A stretch of 64,000 bases of DNA from Aphrophora alni (Eukaryota > Arthropoda > Insecta > Hemiptera > Aphrophoridae), in the NCBI GenBank assembly GCA_963513935.1, contig OY740771.1:12491138-12555137 (forward strand), in the 5' to 3' direction. This document shows positions 10,134-20,386 of the stretch, one piece after another. The first letter of the stretch is position 1, and every line of letters begins with the position of its first letter. The notes beneath the pieces were generated by a model. The model was given only the letters and a program-made list of their open reading frames with translations, made no database searches and was not told the DNA's origin. The position numbers were made by a program, and so were the translations under genes.

Positions 10134-11462
10134 ATTGAAGTTATACTTCTTTGCGCTCGTTGGGATGGGGTGTTGGTCGAGAAACCGCATCACGTTAAAA
10201 CTGAGAAAAATCAACGATTATACTTTTATGTACGTTCTGGCTTTAGGAGAGTTTTTTTTAATCCAAAAACTAACCAAGCGAAGGGGGGGGGTGATGGCGG
10301 GGGACGAGGGGGGTTTTGGCGAAGGTCATCTGTGATACCGATGAATAATAATAAAACAATTAACATTCGGAGAAATCATTTCCCATTGGTATCATCATGT
10401 TCTATCACGATACATAAATCGCAGGGTGGGACTTTCGATGAGATTGTTTATGAATATGACAAAAGCCACTCCATAGAATTAGTGTATGTTGCCTTATCGA
10501 GAGTGACGAATATTAATGGTCTATATATCACTACAAGAGACGACAGCAACATTTTCCAACATGGCAGGAAAATTCTATAGGTACAACAGATATACAGAGA
10601 GAATTTCAAAGATTATCACTCAATAGACTACCAACAATTATTGAGTATTTGGGAAGTTTTATTTTTTCTAATAGGACAGGAATAAGTTTTTATTCAATAA
10701 ATAGTCAAAGTCTCATTGCACATGCACTCGATCTGAATGACAGCGTATTCAAACAATGTACAATAGATATACTATCGGAAACACATTTGAGAGATGGGCA
10801 AAATATCGACATTCCGAATTTTCATTGCATAGCAAAGTATAAACGAGAGAATGTTGCTGCGGGAGGAGTAGCAATTTACCACAATGAAAGTGACCATAAT
10901 AATATAGTCACTTCTCACATGGATGTTCATTCAAGGGCATCGGAATCTCTTGTTGCAGCACAGTCTGCTATTGGAGAAATTTGTATTAGTAAATGCGTTC
11001 CACAAACTGGTCGACAATTCGTAGCTATGGCGCTATACATCTCTCCTGGTAAAACTGTGAACCAGATCATAAAGTTTATACACCAAAATTTATTAATTTA
11101 TACCAGAGAAGGTTCTGCACTGCTCGATGAAAATTTTCATGAAATCCCAATGATAATGAGCAGCGATTTCAACATCAATTTTTCCGATGAAAAAACAGAA
11201 CCATTGATAAATTTTCTAAAAGAAAAACTAGACTTGGTAATGTCGAATGATAAGAATCAAAGTACGACCAAATACGACTATCAATGCTGTATTTAGTAGA
11301 CATCTTGAAAAGTTTGGATCTAGAATATTTGTTAGTTACTTTAGTTATCATAAGCCGATTGTGTCTTTCCTGGAATACAGTACGATTTCTAATGACCAAC
11401 AAGAAAATGACCACGATGAAAGAATGATTATAGAAGAAATTACTGATAATGATAATATATAG
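10134..11462 (+). pseudogene. Helentron (Helitron2) remnant: helicase end plus endonuclease domain
   Basis: From about 10345 the frame encodes the end of a Pif1-type helicase: PLVSSCSITIHKSQGG (motif V) and LVYVALSRVTNINGLY (motif VI). A frameshift near 10568 leads into an AP-endonuclease-like (EEP) domain at 10590-11296 with SFYSINSQSL, DILSETHLRD, AAGGVAIYHN and MIMSSDFNINF. A second frameshift near 11275 leads to FVSYFSYHKPIVS, which ends about 11462. A C-terminal endonuclease after the Rep-helicase is the hallmark of Helentrons and Proto-Helentrons. The Rep and most helicase motifs are absent, so the copy is 5' truncated. The G-rich low-complexity stretch 10280-10320 lies at the truncation side. 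Confidence 0.85.
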
Positions 11463-12070
11463 GTGTATAATATAATACTGAAGTCACTTATAATATATTG
11501 AAGAGAAATATATCGAATAACAGGAAAAAATGTATTATATTTCATATATGTCTGTCTGTCGGTGTGCGTGTGTGAGTGAATGGCCAAAGAAGAATCACTT
11601 CCACCGTCTGGTCCGACGCAGACCCAATATTTTTTATGTAAATAAAATATATTAGGCAAACAAGATCTACCCCTTTTTTTTCAACAAAACTAAATTAATT
11701 CTGTTTGATTGTTATCATTATTTTAACTTTCTTCAATAATCATTTAACTGAACTTACAACCACAAGATCAGTAGTATAATCTAGAATTGAATCACAGGAG
11801 CCAATCGGGCTTACCATGCTTAAAAACCTCTTTAAGTCAGGTTTTGAGCAGAAAAACAAAAATAATTTGTCCAGTAGTTTTCTGCTGCAGAGATCTGAAC
11901 CTTTGTAAAGAACAACATAAACTCTCGCTAAGAGTCTTTGAAAAAAAAAATACTAGGAAGAAATTTGGGCCTTTGAGTATAGGATAAGAAGTAACAGATA
12001 TAGATGATGAATTGATAAAAGGTGTAGACAGTAAACTTTGCTAAATCCGTGAGAATGAATGATGAGAGAA
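11463..12070. other. Possible Helentron 3' region and unassigned flank
   Basis: About 11463-11690 may be the Helentron 3' non-coding tail: it has tgtctgtctg and tgtgcgtgtgtg low complexity near 11548-11578. The remainder up to the LINE-like tail shows nothing recognisable. Confidence 0.35.
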
Positions 12071-12074
12071 TGCT

Positions 12075-12265
12075 TAAAAAATTAATAGATGGGCCCGAAG
12101 GAGAGGAAGACTGAGATGGAGTATGTGGTGGATGACTTGCCGAAGACGCGTGTTGGAAACTAGAGACAAAAACAGCAGCTGACTGAAATAAATAGAGATG
12201 AATTGTTTTGGAGGCCAATGCTCATAGTGAGTTGTATTGTTGAAAGAAGAAGAATGTTACAATCA
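12075..12265 (+). mobile_element. Probable non-LTR retrotransposon tail (3' end of RT ORF)
   Basis: Across frames the segment reads like the common LINE C-terminal pattern of a basic stretch, then VVDDLPKTRVGN, a broken Trp codon, and INRDELFWRP or the equivalent EANAHSEL in another frame. Stops and a frameshift interrupt it. The gypsy element is inserted directly behind it. The clade cannot be determined. Confidence 0.4.
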
Positions 12266-12269
12266 CTAT

Positions 12270-13953
12270 TATAACGTCACAAATTCCATCATAAAAAGTT
12301 AGCCTAAAATAAACGACACCAAAACAAAGCAAAGTTCAATGACCCGCAAAGCCAACCAAGAAACCGACACTAAAATATCAGCTGATAGGCCTAAACAATT
12401 TACGAAAGTAATACACAAGGAAAAACATCATCAATAACTAAATTAACTATGTCAAAACCAATTCACACCCCAAGAATTCACCCAAATCCATATAGAAATG
12501 GATATTATCAAATATAATTCTCAAATATAGAATAAAGCCTAGACAGAGCCTTGTAACATGAAAACCTATAACCTCACATCTAAACAAACACATTGAAACC
12601 AATTCCATAATACTATCACAAACACTACACCATAAATTAATATAAGCACTACACATATATATATATAGCCTCAGTAAACAACTATTTTTTATTTTAATCA
12701 TCAGAAGATAGCATATATACAATATATGAAGGTAAAACGCATTCCCTATGAACGCCATGTTTTTGTTAGTACAACTAGATCAAAGAAACGACTATCACAA
12801 TCGAAATTAATAAAATCAAATAAAAATAAATAATAAGTCACAATATCTGTTAGAATAGTAAAATAATCCTTAAAGTAAATTTAAGAACATAAATAGTAAC
12901 CGTAAGACCCAAATGTTATATAATTAGAATTAGAACTAGGACTACTTGAGTCATAGATATAAGTACGTCATTCTGTTGGAACGGGAAATTATACAATTAA
13001 CAATAAAATCAGTAAACTCATTTAAGAATCGGCAATGTAAATATGAATAAATATTATCACGAGACCAAAGGCAAAAAAGACATAAAGTAATATCAAAATT
13101 ATAATTTATTCAAGTCAGGAACATCAAATTGTACAAGGCGAAAGAATATTATTTGAGTAACCAAGGGAACGGAAGAACAGTGCATGCTGGGAACCGCGGC
13201 AACAATTCAATTCAAAAACCGAAGCCAAAAATTCATTCCAATCCAAGACTTCAGAGCCCAAAGATGAAAATTTCTATTCGTAATTTTAAAAGTGATGCCG
13301 TCAAGTTTTAGTATGTTAAAACAGTATAAACAGTGGTAAATTCAGTGCTAAATCACACAGAGTGGTATCCTCTGTAAATTCAAACATAATAAAGTCCAGA
13401 AATTCTTAATATTGAAGATAAACTTTAACAAATTTTACAATTCATAAGCCTATTTCAAAAAAGAACACCGATCCTAAATCTCAATTTTTCTTAACTGTAA
13501 CTTCACAAAATGCGTTAAAAACAGTTTGTTCATGTCTGGTCGAGTGCCTGCCCCGAGAAAATAATAAATATTAATTACTAATATTTATAAAAGAACTTTG
13601 TAGTTCTATGATAAAGATATATGTAATGAACCCAAACCTAGAGCTAGCCTGGAATAATTTAACTTTGTAATTAAAGACAATTTAACCTTGTTGTGTTATT
13701 AAAAGAACTCAAAAGCAAATATTATTAATGTTTAACAAGAAATAATTTACTAAAAGAAAATATTTATAATTTAAATGAATAAACAAATGAATTTATATAA
13801 CGGAAATTATCTGCATTATTGTCAACTTATTTAGTAGTAGTTGAAGACTAGTTGTAGATATTTCAAATAATTTTAATAAAGTAACTTCACTATTTTGGAT
13901 TTTATAATAAAGATAAAATATTTTATAACATATAAGAAAAGAATTATGTTATA
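12270..13953 (+). repeat. 5' LTR
   Basis: The start and end are fixed by comparison with 20387-22072 and by the CTAT target duplication. The ends form the inverted repeat TATAAC/GTTATA. Differences from the 3' LTR are the absence of one AG dinucleotide near 13358 and a t/c change near 12656. AATAAA words occur near the 3' end (about 13905-13915), consistent with the LTR polyadenylation signal. Confidence 0.95.
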
Positions 13954-13955
13954 AA

Positions 13956-13973
13956 TGGCGCCGCAACGATTAG
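13956..13973 (+). promoter_or_regulatory. Primer binding site
   Basis: TGGCGCCGCAACGATTAG begins two bases after the 5' LTR. The initial TGG complements a tRNA CCA tail. The priming tRNA is not identified. Confidence 0.75.
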
Positions 13974-14221
13974 GGCATGAACAAACTGAGAATTCAACAG
14001 AATGACTTAGGTTAAGTAAATATATTATATAAGTAAATTGAAATTAAATTTAAGACAACAATTTAGAAATAAGGATTCATTCAACTTTAATTATAAGATT
14101 GAACAAATTTAATAGCCTAGAATAAGATATGTATTAGAATTAAGATTAGCCTAATTTCAATTTAGTAATTTATCTATTTAAACTCAAAAACATATACCAA
14201 AATCAAAAATAATAATTTAAA

Positions 14222-16114
14222 ATGGACGCTAACCAAGAAGAAAGTAGCAAATATAACCTTAGGCCTAAAATTAATCCCACCGGAAAAGCCAAGGAAGGGA
14301 AATTGAAAACCTTTAGAGAGACTATTGATGCCAATGACACTGAACTAAATGTTAGGCCTAGCCAAATAGAGGTTATGGAGCAGAGTAGTGCTAGTAGTGT
14401 CCAAGATACAGAACCAAATGTCCCTACGTTATTAGAACAAATGACGCTGTTAATTAACAATCTACAGATTAACATCGACCATAAATTTAAACAAAATCAA
14501 AATGAATTAGAGAAGCAATTAGAGAACCAATTAGAAAATAAATTTAAACAAAATCAAAATGAATTAGAGAAGCAATTAGAGAACCAATTAGAAAATAAAT
14601 TTAAACAAAATCAAAATGAATTAGAGAAGCAATTAGAGAACCAATTAGAAAATAAATTTAAACAAAATCAGGAAAAACTAGAATTAAAAATGATTCAAAA
14701 TGAATCCAATTTGAAGGAAAATTTTGAAATAGTCCAGAAAGAAATTACTAATTTAAAGGAATGTTTGGCAATACAGATAGCTATAGTAGAAACTCAATTT
14801 ACAGATAAATTAATTGAAATGGAACAAGCTGTGACAGAGAACAACCAAAGAATAGACAACCTAGAAAGTAGATTAGATTCCACAATCAATAGTCAGAGTT
14901 TAAATGAGTCCCTAGACCTACAGAAGGCCACAATTGAGAAGCAATTGTTACAAAATAAAAATAATGTGATCCATGAGGTAAAAGCTATGATTGCTGAACT
15001 ACCGAAATCAAATATCGAAAATGCCATACCATCCCATATAAACGTAACTTGTGGAGGTAATAGTCAAGAAATCAACAATTTAACTAATCCGACACTTCCT
15101 AAATTTAACGGAAGACAGAATAATCCAAATGATTATCTGGATAGATTAACAAGATACTACGAGAGGTTAACTTGTCGACAAATCAACCAGATCGAATACA
15201 ACAGAGACTGTCTATTCGACATAATCGACAACAGTTTAGAGGGTAGTGCTGCTCGGTGGTGGCAATTAATAAAAGGCGATACTACAAATTTCCAGCAATT
15301 CTGCGAAGAATTCCTATCCAAGTTTTGGAATAGGGATGTTCAAAAAGGAATTAGGCAAAAACTTGAACTCGAACAATATCGTTTAGGAGGAAAACTCACT
15401 CGAAGTGAATACTTCATTGACAGGGTGTTAACAATGAAGTCGATGACTCCCCAACCACCGGAGGAAGACATCATCGCAACCCTAGTAGAACATTTTGACC
15501 AACGCATACAGGATGCGCAAAGAGTACAAAATATAAGTACAATAAAGGAATTTGCTGACCTCCTCCAAAGAGAAGATACAGAAGAGGCAAACTCGGAAAT
15601 TAGGAGACGTAATAATACAAGCCCGAGAGGAACACAAAATCCCACCAACAACAGACCATTTAGACATTACCAAACAAATACTAACTACAACCAACCACAA
15701 AAACCACCCTTTAGGAATTATCAATCCCAAAACGAGTTCAGAAAGAACAGAGAACACCCTTATAAAAGTCAAAATAGCTACAGACCCAATCAGAGGCCCA
15801 CCAACGGTTATGGCCAACATTATACAAACAATTATAATCAAAACCGAAACTATAACCAGAAAACCAACTACGATAGACAACCAGAACCCATAAGGACTGA
15901 GTTCAAATACAGACAACCACAACAAGACCAAGAACGATATTATCAACAAAAAGGCCCATACCAAGAGCGAAGAGAGGTTAGATATCCTACAAACGAGCAA
16001 AGAATGGTATGTCAAGCTATAGCAATGAATACTAAACCACCGACACTAGAGAAGCCAATACAAGTGCCTCAGGAGGAATGTAACCAAGAGTTAAACTCCA
16101 ACGCACTGGCCTAG
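14222..16114 (+). CDS. gag: Gypsy Gag polyprotein
   Basis: The 630-residue structural protein starts at ATG 14222 in good context (aaaATGg). Residues about 85-260 form a long coiled coil that includes an in-frame 19-residue repeat (period 57 bp, 14481-14664). Residues about 290-450 match the retrotransposon gag domain (LPKFNGRQNNPNDYL, AARWWQLI, FCEEFLSKFW, LVEHFDQRIQ). The C-terminal part (about 470-610) is rich in N, Q, R and Y, presumably for RNA binding; no CCHC zinc knuckle is present. It ends with TAG at 16112 and overlaps pol by 31 nt. Its frame is intact. Confidence 0.95.
   Translation: MDANQEESSKYNLRPKINPTGKAKEGKLKTFRETIDANDTELNVRPSQIEVMEQSSASSVQDTEPNVPTLLEQMTLLINNLQINIDHKFKQNQNELEKQLENQLENKFKQNQNELEKQLENQLENKFKQNQNELEKQLENQLENKFKQNQEKLELKMIQNESNLKENFEIVQKEITNLKECLAIQIAIVETQFTDKLIEMEQAVTENNQRIDNLESRLDSTINSQSLNESLDLQKATIEKQLLQNKNNVIHEVKAMIAELPKSNIENAIPSHINVTCGGNSQEINNLTNPTLPKFNGRQNNPNDYLDRLTRYYERLTCRQINQIEYNRDCLFDIIDNSLEGSAARWWQLIKGDTTNFQQFCEEFLSKFWNRDVQKGIRQKLELEQYRLGGKLTRSEYFIDRVLTMKSMTPQPPEEDIIATLVEHFDQRIQDAQRVQNISTIKEFADLLQREDTEEANSEIRRRNNTSPRGTQNPTNNRPFRHYQTNTNYNQPQKPPFRNYQSQNEFRKNREHPYKSQNSYRPNQRPTNGYGQHYTNNYNQNRNYNQKTNYDRQPEPIRTEFKYRQPQQDQERYYQQKGPYQERREVRYPTNEQRMVCQAIAMNTKPPTLEKPIQVPQEECNQELNSNALA
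14481..14664 (+). repeat. 57-bp in-frame tandem repeat inside gag
   Basis: The unit beginning ataaatttaaac starts at 14481, 14538, 14595 and (partial) 14652. Each unit encodes 19 residues built on FKQNQNELEKQLENQLEN. The copies are nearly identical, so the expansion is recent or homogenised, and it lengthens the coiled coil without breaking the frame. Confidence 0.95.
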
Positions 16115-19100
16115 ACCAAACTTCGAATAACAACCAAGGCTGTACAGGCAAAAGCGAGAGATATCTGCGAGAAAAACCTGAACACTCTAAGTCAGTGCCA
16201 ACAAATTTTATAAAAATCGGAACAGAGCCACAAAAAGAAACCAAACCATACTATAATGATTACAACATCTCAAACCTTTATTACGATAGAGAATTTCTAT
16301 TAAATGAAGACAATGACAATAGTCCAGATCAAACCAACTGTAAGTGTCCAGAAATAACTATAAATTTAAATGGTATATCCACAAATACGTTAGTAGATAC
16401 GGGAAGCAGTATATCCTGTATTTCTGATAACTGGTTCCAGGTAAACAAGAACAATTTAGGTCATTTTGAACAGTTGCCAGTGAGTAACACATTCATCACC
16501 ACTGCGTTGAACAATAAATCGAAACGAATTTCACACATTGTGCTATTAAAAGCCCAAATAAAACATATCGAGTTTGATATCCAATGTATAATTGTCCCCA
16601 ACCTTATTAAAGATTGCATAATGGGAATAGACGCAATACGTATGCTAAAAATGGAAATAAATTTCAAGATTAATACAATTACTATAATGAGTAAGGATAA
16701 TAGAATATTAATAATGAAGTTCGATAGCAAAAGTAATGAGTCAGCAGGATGCAAAATAATAAAATACGACGACAATGAATATAGAATAAATAACAATAAT
16801 CAAACTCAAAATCATAATAATAACAACAACAGTGAAATAAACGATTTAATTAAAGACAACGATAAACTCAACAAAATAGAAAAGGACCTAATAATCAACC
16901 TAATTAAACAAAACAATATAGTATTTTCAGACAAACCTGGACGTTGCAACATGTACCAACACCATATCAGGGTAGACAATCCAGAACATTATAGAGCCCA
17001 AAGTTATCCAATACCCATAAATTTACAGGATGAAGTAGAGAGAAAATTAAATGACATGCTCGAGGACAATATAATTGAGGAATCAAACAGCCCATTTGTA
17101 AACCCTATTATAATTGTCAAGAAGAAGACTGGCGATCTCCGTATATGTCTAGACATGAGACGTATAAACGCACTGATTACCCCCGACTATGAATGTAACA
17201 GAAGCATTAATGAGCTATTAGCTAAAGCTACAAATTCCAACTGGCTGACTACATTAGATCTTACCTCTTCATACTGGCAGATTGAGCTAGAACCACAATC
17301 TAGACAGTATACAGCATTTCAATTTCGAGGCAAAGTGTATCAATATGTTGTAACCCCTTTTGGCCTATCCACTTCACAAGCTGCCCTAGTAAGAGCACTA
17401 GACCAAGTATTCAAGAACACGATAGAAAACTTTTCTTTAGTCTACATTGATGATATATGTGTTATATCACCTGATTTCAATTCACACTTACAACACTTAG
17501 AATATGTATTTAGAAAACTTGCAGATGCAAAGATGACAATAAAACTGTCTAAATCAATCTTTTGTCGAGATAGAGTTCCTTTCTTAGGGTACTATTTAAC
17601 CACTACTGGTCTAGAACCAGATTCAGAAAAGATTAAATGTTTTCAAGACTTTCCATCACCCACCACTAGGAAAGAACTCAAACGGTTCCTAGGAGGTATC
17701 AACTACTACAACAAATTCGTAGACAAATATGCAAAAACTGTACAACCTTTAATGAGATTGACTTCTAAGAAAGTAAAATTTATTTGGACTTCTAATGAAG
17801 AGAAACACTTCCTAGAAATTAAAAACTTATTTCTAAAAACAAATGTATTAAACCATCCTATGCCAAACCAACCCTACTACCTACAGACAGACAGTTCAGA
17901 CTTTGCGATAGGAGGACATTTATTCCAAATTGACAGCCAGAACAACAAAAGGGCTATCCTATTTATATCCAAAACATTGAAGAAATGCGAGATCAGATAC
18001 ACCACTACAGAAAAGGAGTTGCTAGCAGTCGTCTACTGCATACAAAAAGTCAGACATTACATTTTAAACGCAAAATTAACGATCATTACTGATCATAAAG
18101 CATTGACATTTTTGAAAACATGCAAATTGTTAAATGGTAGATTAACTAGATGGATACTTGCATTACAAGATCACCAATTTGAAATTGTACATTGTAAAGG
18201 AGTGGATAACACAATAGCTGACCTACTCAGCAGAGTCAGAACAGATGAGAATCAACAGAACTCATTGACAACCACACCAGAATTAATAGTCACAAATTTA
18301 GAAAGAGAACACAATTTAGAACTTTTAGAAAACCTTCGAAATTTAATACAATTACAACAAAATGATCCAACTCTCAAACAGATATATCTCCAAATTAAAA
18401 ATTCAAACACTACAGAACATAATAGATTTAGAATAAATGACGACATACTATACCAGAAGCATCACAACAATTGGTTAATTATAATACCCCAATCACTTGT
18501 CAATACTTTAATCTCAGAATGCCATAAATTTTATCTACACTGTGGAGCAAGGAAATGCCTGCAAATTTTACAAAAGGATTTCATATTTAAAGATATGGCT
18601 AGGAAAATTAGACAATTAATAGGAACCTGCGATACCTGCCAAAAATGCAAACACAGTAACCATCCTCTCTATGGAGAGACTAGTGGAGTCAAATCTGAAG
18701 GAAAAGGAGATCTAATCACAATCGATTTGATTGGTCCTTTACCAAAAAGTCGAGGTGGTGTCCAATATATCTTCATCATTCTGGATACATTCACAAAATT
18801 TGTCCAATTATACAATCTAAAGAGAGCCACATCACAGGCAGTAATAGACAGAATGTTCAAAGAATACATACCCACATACGGAAAACCTAAGAAAATCTTA
18901 ACTGACCATGGTACTCAATTCAAAAGTAGAATTTGGATTCAAAAACTAGAAGAGAATCAAATAAGACACATACTAAATCCAGTATACCACCCCATATCAA
19001 ACATGGCCGAACGTCCTATAAAAGAAGTCAAACGCTGTCTCAGGACATATTGTGCTCAAAATCACAGAAGTTGGTCAAACTACATAAGTACCATAAACAG

Positions 19101-19551
19101 TTTCCTAAACGAAATACAACATGAAACCACTGGTTTCACTCCCAATGAATTACAACTAAACAAATGTGATATCAGATTCTGGGAAGAGGTAATACAAAAC
19201 CCTTTCAAAATGCAAATCCCCATTCAACAAAAGTTAGAATTAACAAAATCTCGAATAAAAACCACACAAGCCAAAAGAGCAGAGAAATTAAATGCAAAAC
19301 ATAAGATAACGATACTCAAGGAAAATGATTTAGTACTAGTAAAGTCATTTCCCCAATCCAGTATGGGATATGGTGAAACAGCAAAATTGTTCACAATATA
19401 TGTTGGACCATTAAAAATATTGAAGAAAATGGGAAAAGCCATTTACTCCCTAATCGATGATAATGGAAAAACCTATGGACCATATCACATATCTCTCCTA
19501 CGTCGTTACAAAATTGCCTTGCCTGTACAGACCTCCGACGAACCAACCTAA
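16084..19551 (+). CDS. pol: Gypsy Pol polyprotein (PR-RT-RNaseH-IN), -1 frame
   Basis: The frame opens at 16084 (stop at 16081) and runs to TAA at 19549-19551. It contains no ATG before the gag stop, and the first Met-like position at 16195 is GTG, so expression by -1 frameshifting from gag is likely. Numbered from 16195: protease DTG at 68-70; reverse transcriptase about 270-470 with catalytic YIDD at 417-420; RNase H with DSSD at 566-569, E607 and D633; integrase zinc finger H777/H782/C812/C815; catalytic D844, D904 and E939 (D,D35E); then a GPY/F-type segment (YVGPLKILKK). No chromodomain is seen. All catalytic residues and the frame are intact. Confidence 0.95.
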   Translation, partial: PRVKLQRTGLDQTSNNNQGCTGKSERYLREKPEHSKSVPTNFIKIGTEPQKETKPYYNDYNISNLYYDREFLLNEDNDNSPDQTNCKCPEITINLNGISTNTLVDTGSSISCISDNWFQVNKNNLGHFEQLPVSNTFITTALNNKSKRISHIVLLKAQIKHIEFDIQCIIVPNLIKDCIMGIDAIRMLKMEINFKINTITIMSKDNRILIMKFDSKSNESAGCKIIKYDDNEYRINNNNQTQNHNNNNNSEINDLIKDNDKLNKIEKDLIINLIKQNNIVFSDKPGRCNMYQHHIRVDNPEHYRAQSYPIPINLQDEVERKLNDMLEDNIIEESNSPFVNPIIIVKKKTGDLRICLDMRRINALITPDYECNRSINELLAKATNSNWLTTLDLTSSYWQIELEPQSRQYTAFQFRGKVYQYVVTPFGLSTSQAALVRALDQVFKNTIENFSLVYIDDICVISPDFNSHLQHLEYVFRKLADAKMTIKLSKSIFCRDRVPFLGYYLTTTGLEPDSEKIKCFQDFPSPTTRKELKRFLGGINYYNKFVDKYAKTVQPLMRLTSKKVKFIWTSNEEKHFLEIKNLFLKTNVLNHPMPNQPYYLQTDSSDFAIGGHLFQIDSQNNKRAILFISKTLKKCEIRYTTTEKELLAVVYCIQKVRHYILNAKLTIITDHKALTFLKTCKLLNGRLTRWILALQDHQFEIVHCKGVDNTIADLLSRVRTDENQQNSLTTTPELIVTNLEREHNLELLENLRNLIQLQQNDPTLKQIYLQIKNSNTTEHNRFRINDDILYQKHHNNWLIIIPQSLVNTLISECHKFYLHCGARKCLQILQKDFIFKDMARKIRQLIGTCDTCQKCKHSNHPLYGETSGVKSEGKGDLITIDLIGPLPKSRGGVQYIFIILDTFTKFVQLYNLKRATSQAVIDRMFKEYIPTYGKPKKILTDHGTQFKSRIWIQKLEENQIRHILNPVYHPISNMAERPIKEVKRCLRTYCAQNHRSWSNYISTINSFLNEIQHETTGFTPNELQLNKCDIRFWEEVIQNPFKMQIPIQQKLELTKSRIKTTQAKRAEKLNAKHKITILKENDLVLVKSFPQSSMGYGETAKLFTIYVGPLKILKKMGKAIYSLIDDNGKTYGPYHISLLRRYKIALPVQTSDEPT
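16090..16096 (+). promoter_or_regulatory. Candidate -1 frameshift site
   Basis: In the gag frame the codons read GAG TTA AAC, so G-TTA-AAC lies in the 31-nt gag/pol overlap. It resembles the slippery heptamer U-UUA-AAC, but the first base breaks the XXX rule. A downstream stimulatory structure was not demonstrated. Confidence 0.4.
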
Positions 19552-20386
19552 TCGACATAAAGTTAAGTGCAACGATATAAACAATGTATTTCAATATAAA
19601 ACAAGTGTCCCCTATAAAACAAGTGTTCACCATAAACAATGTGACTATCCATTTATATATAATTCCCTATATATGTATATCCCCCATAAACAAAGTGCTT
19701 AAATATAAAAAATGTGACTATCTATATGTATGTTCCCCATCAACAATGTGTTTTTACTACAAACAAAGTGGTCCCTCATAAACAGTATTTTCCTACAACC
19801 CACACAACTTATCCCCCCATAAACAGTGAATTATCACAAATATTTATATGTTAAAATATATGTATATCTCCATGAATAGTGAACCCATATAAAAACAGTG
19901 AAATAAAAATGAACAGTATCACAAAATATGTATTTATGTAAAAGTGTCCCCGAAATGTGTATTCCCCATGTCCAATGGACATTCCTTAGTATGAACTATA
20001 TGTCATATGACAACTATATGTTTCCCACCCCAATGATAAAACATGTGCCCCCAACTATAAAGTGTTACCCAAATTAAATGATAAACTATGTATAACCCCA
20101 TGAACCATGAATTATGATATAAAATATCAATTAATTAGGTATATGTAGCCTAATATGAGAATAAGATCCATATGATCCAATTGTTAATTTTATTCAATTT
20201 GTTAAACCAATTCAAAATCAACTGATAAAATAAGTAAGGATAACCTATAATTCCATAAGAATAAGTGTTCAATGTATGTTATGTTATGTTATATTATGTT
20301 ATATATGTTATTTTACAATGTAATTTGTTAGTTATAAATTTATTTATTGTTCAGTAAACTTCACAAAAACAAATTTAAAGGGCATT
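19552..20386 (+). other. Gypsy 3' non-coding region with degenerate short repeats
   Basis: There is no env-like ORF. Between about 19575 and 19900 the motif ccATAAACA(A/G)TGTG and close variants recur roughly ten times at irregular spacing. A short (ATGTT) run lies at about 20275-20310. The polypurine-like tract lies at the end. Confidence 0.75.
20371..20382 (+). promoter_or_regulatory. Polypurine tract candidate
   Basis: aaatttaaaggg lies four bases before the 3' LTR start at 20387, where plus-strand priming is expected. Confidence 0.5.

Noticed and set aside
12447..12758. 103-codon minus-strand open frame repeated at 20564-20875
   Set aside because: It lies in both LTRs, so its duplication reflects the LTRs. 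It has no protein-like features.
13129..13311. 60-codon + strand open frame repeated at 21246-21428
   Set aside because: LTR sequence in both copies, and no recognisable motif.
16195..16197. Apparent Met start of pol
   Set aside because: The codon is GTG; the frame is open upstream to 16084 and overlaps gag, so frameshifting is the better explanation.
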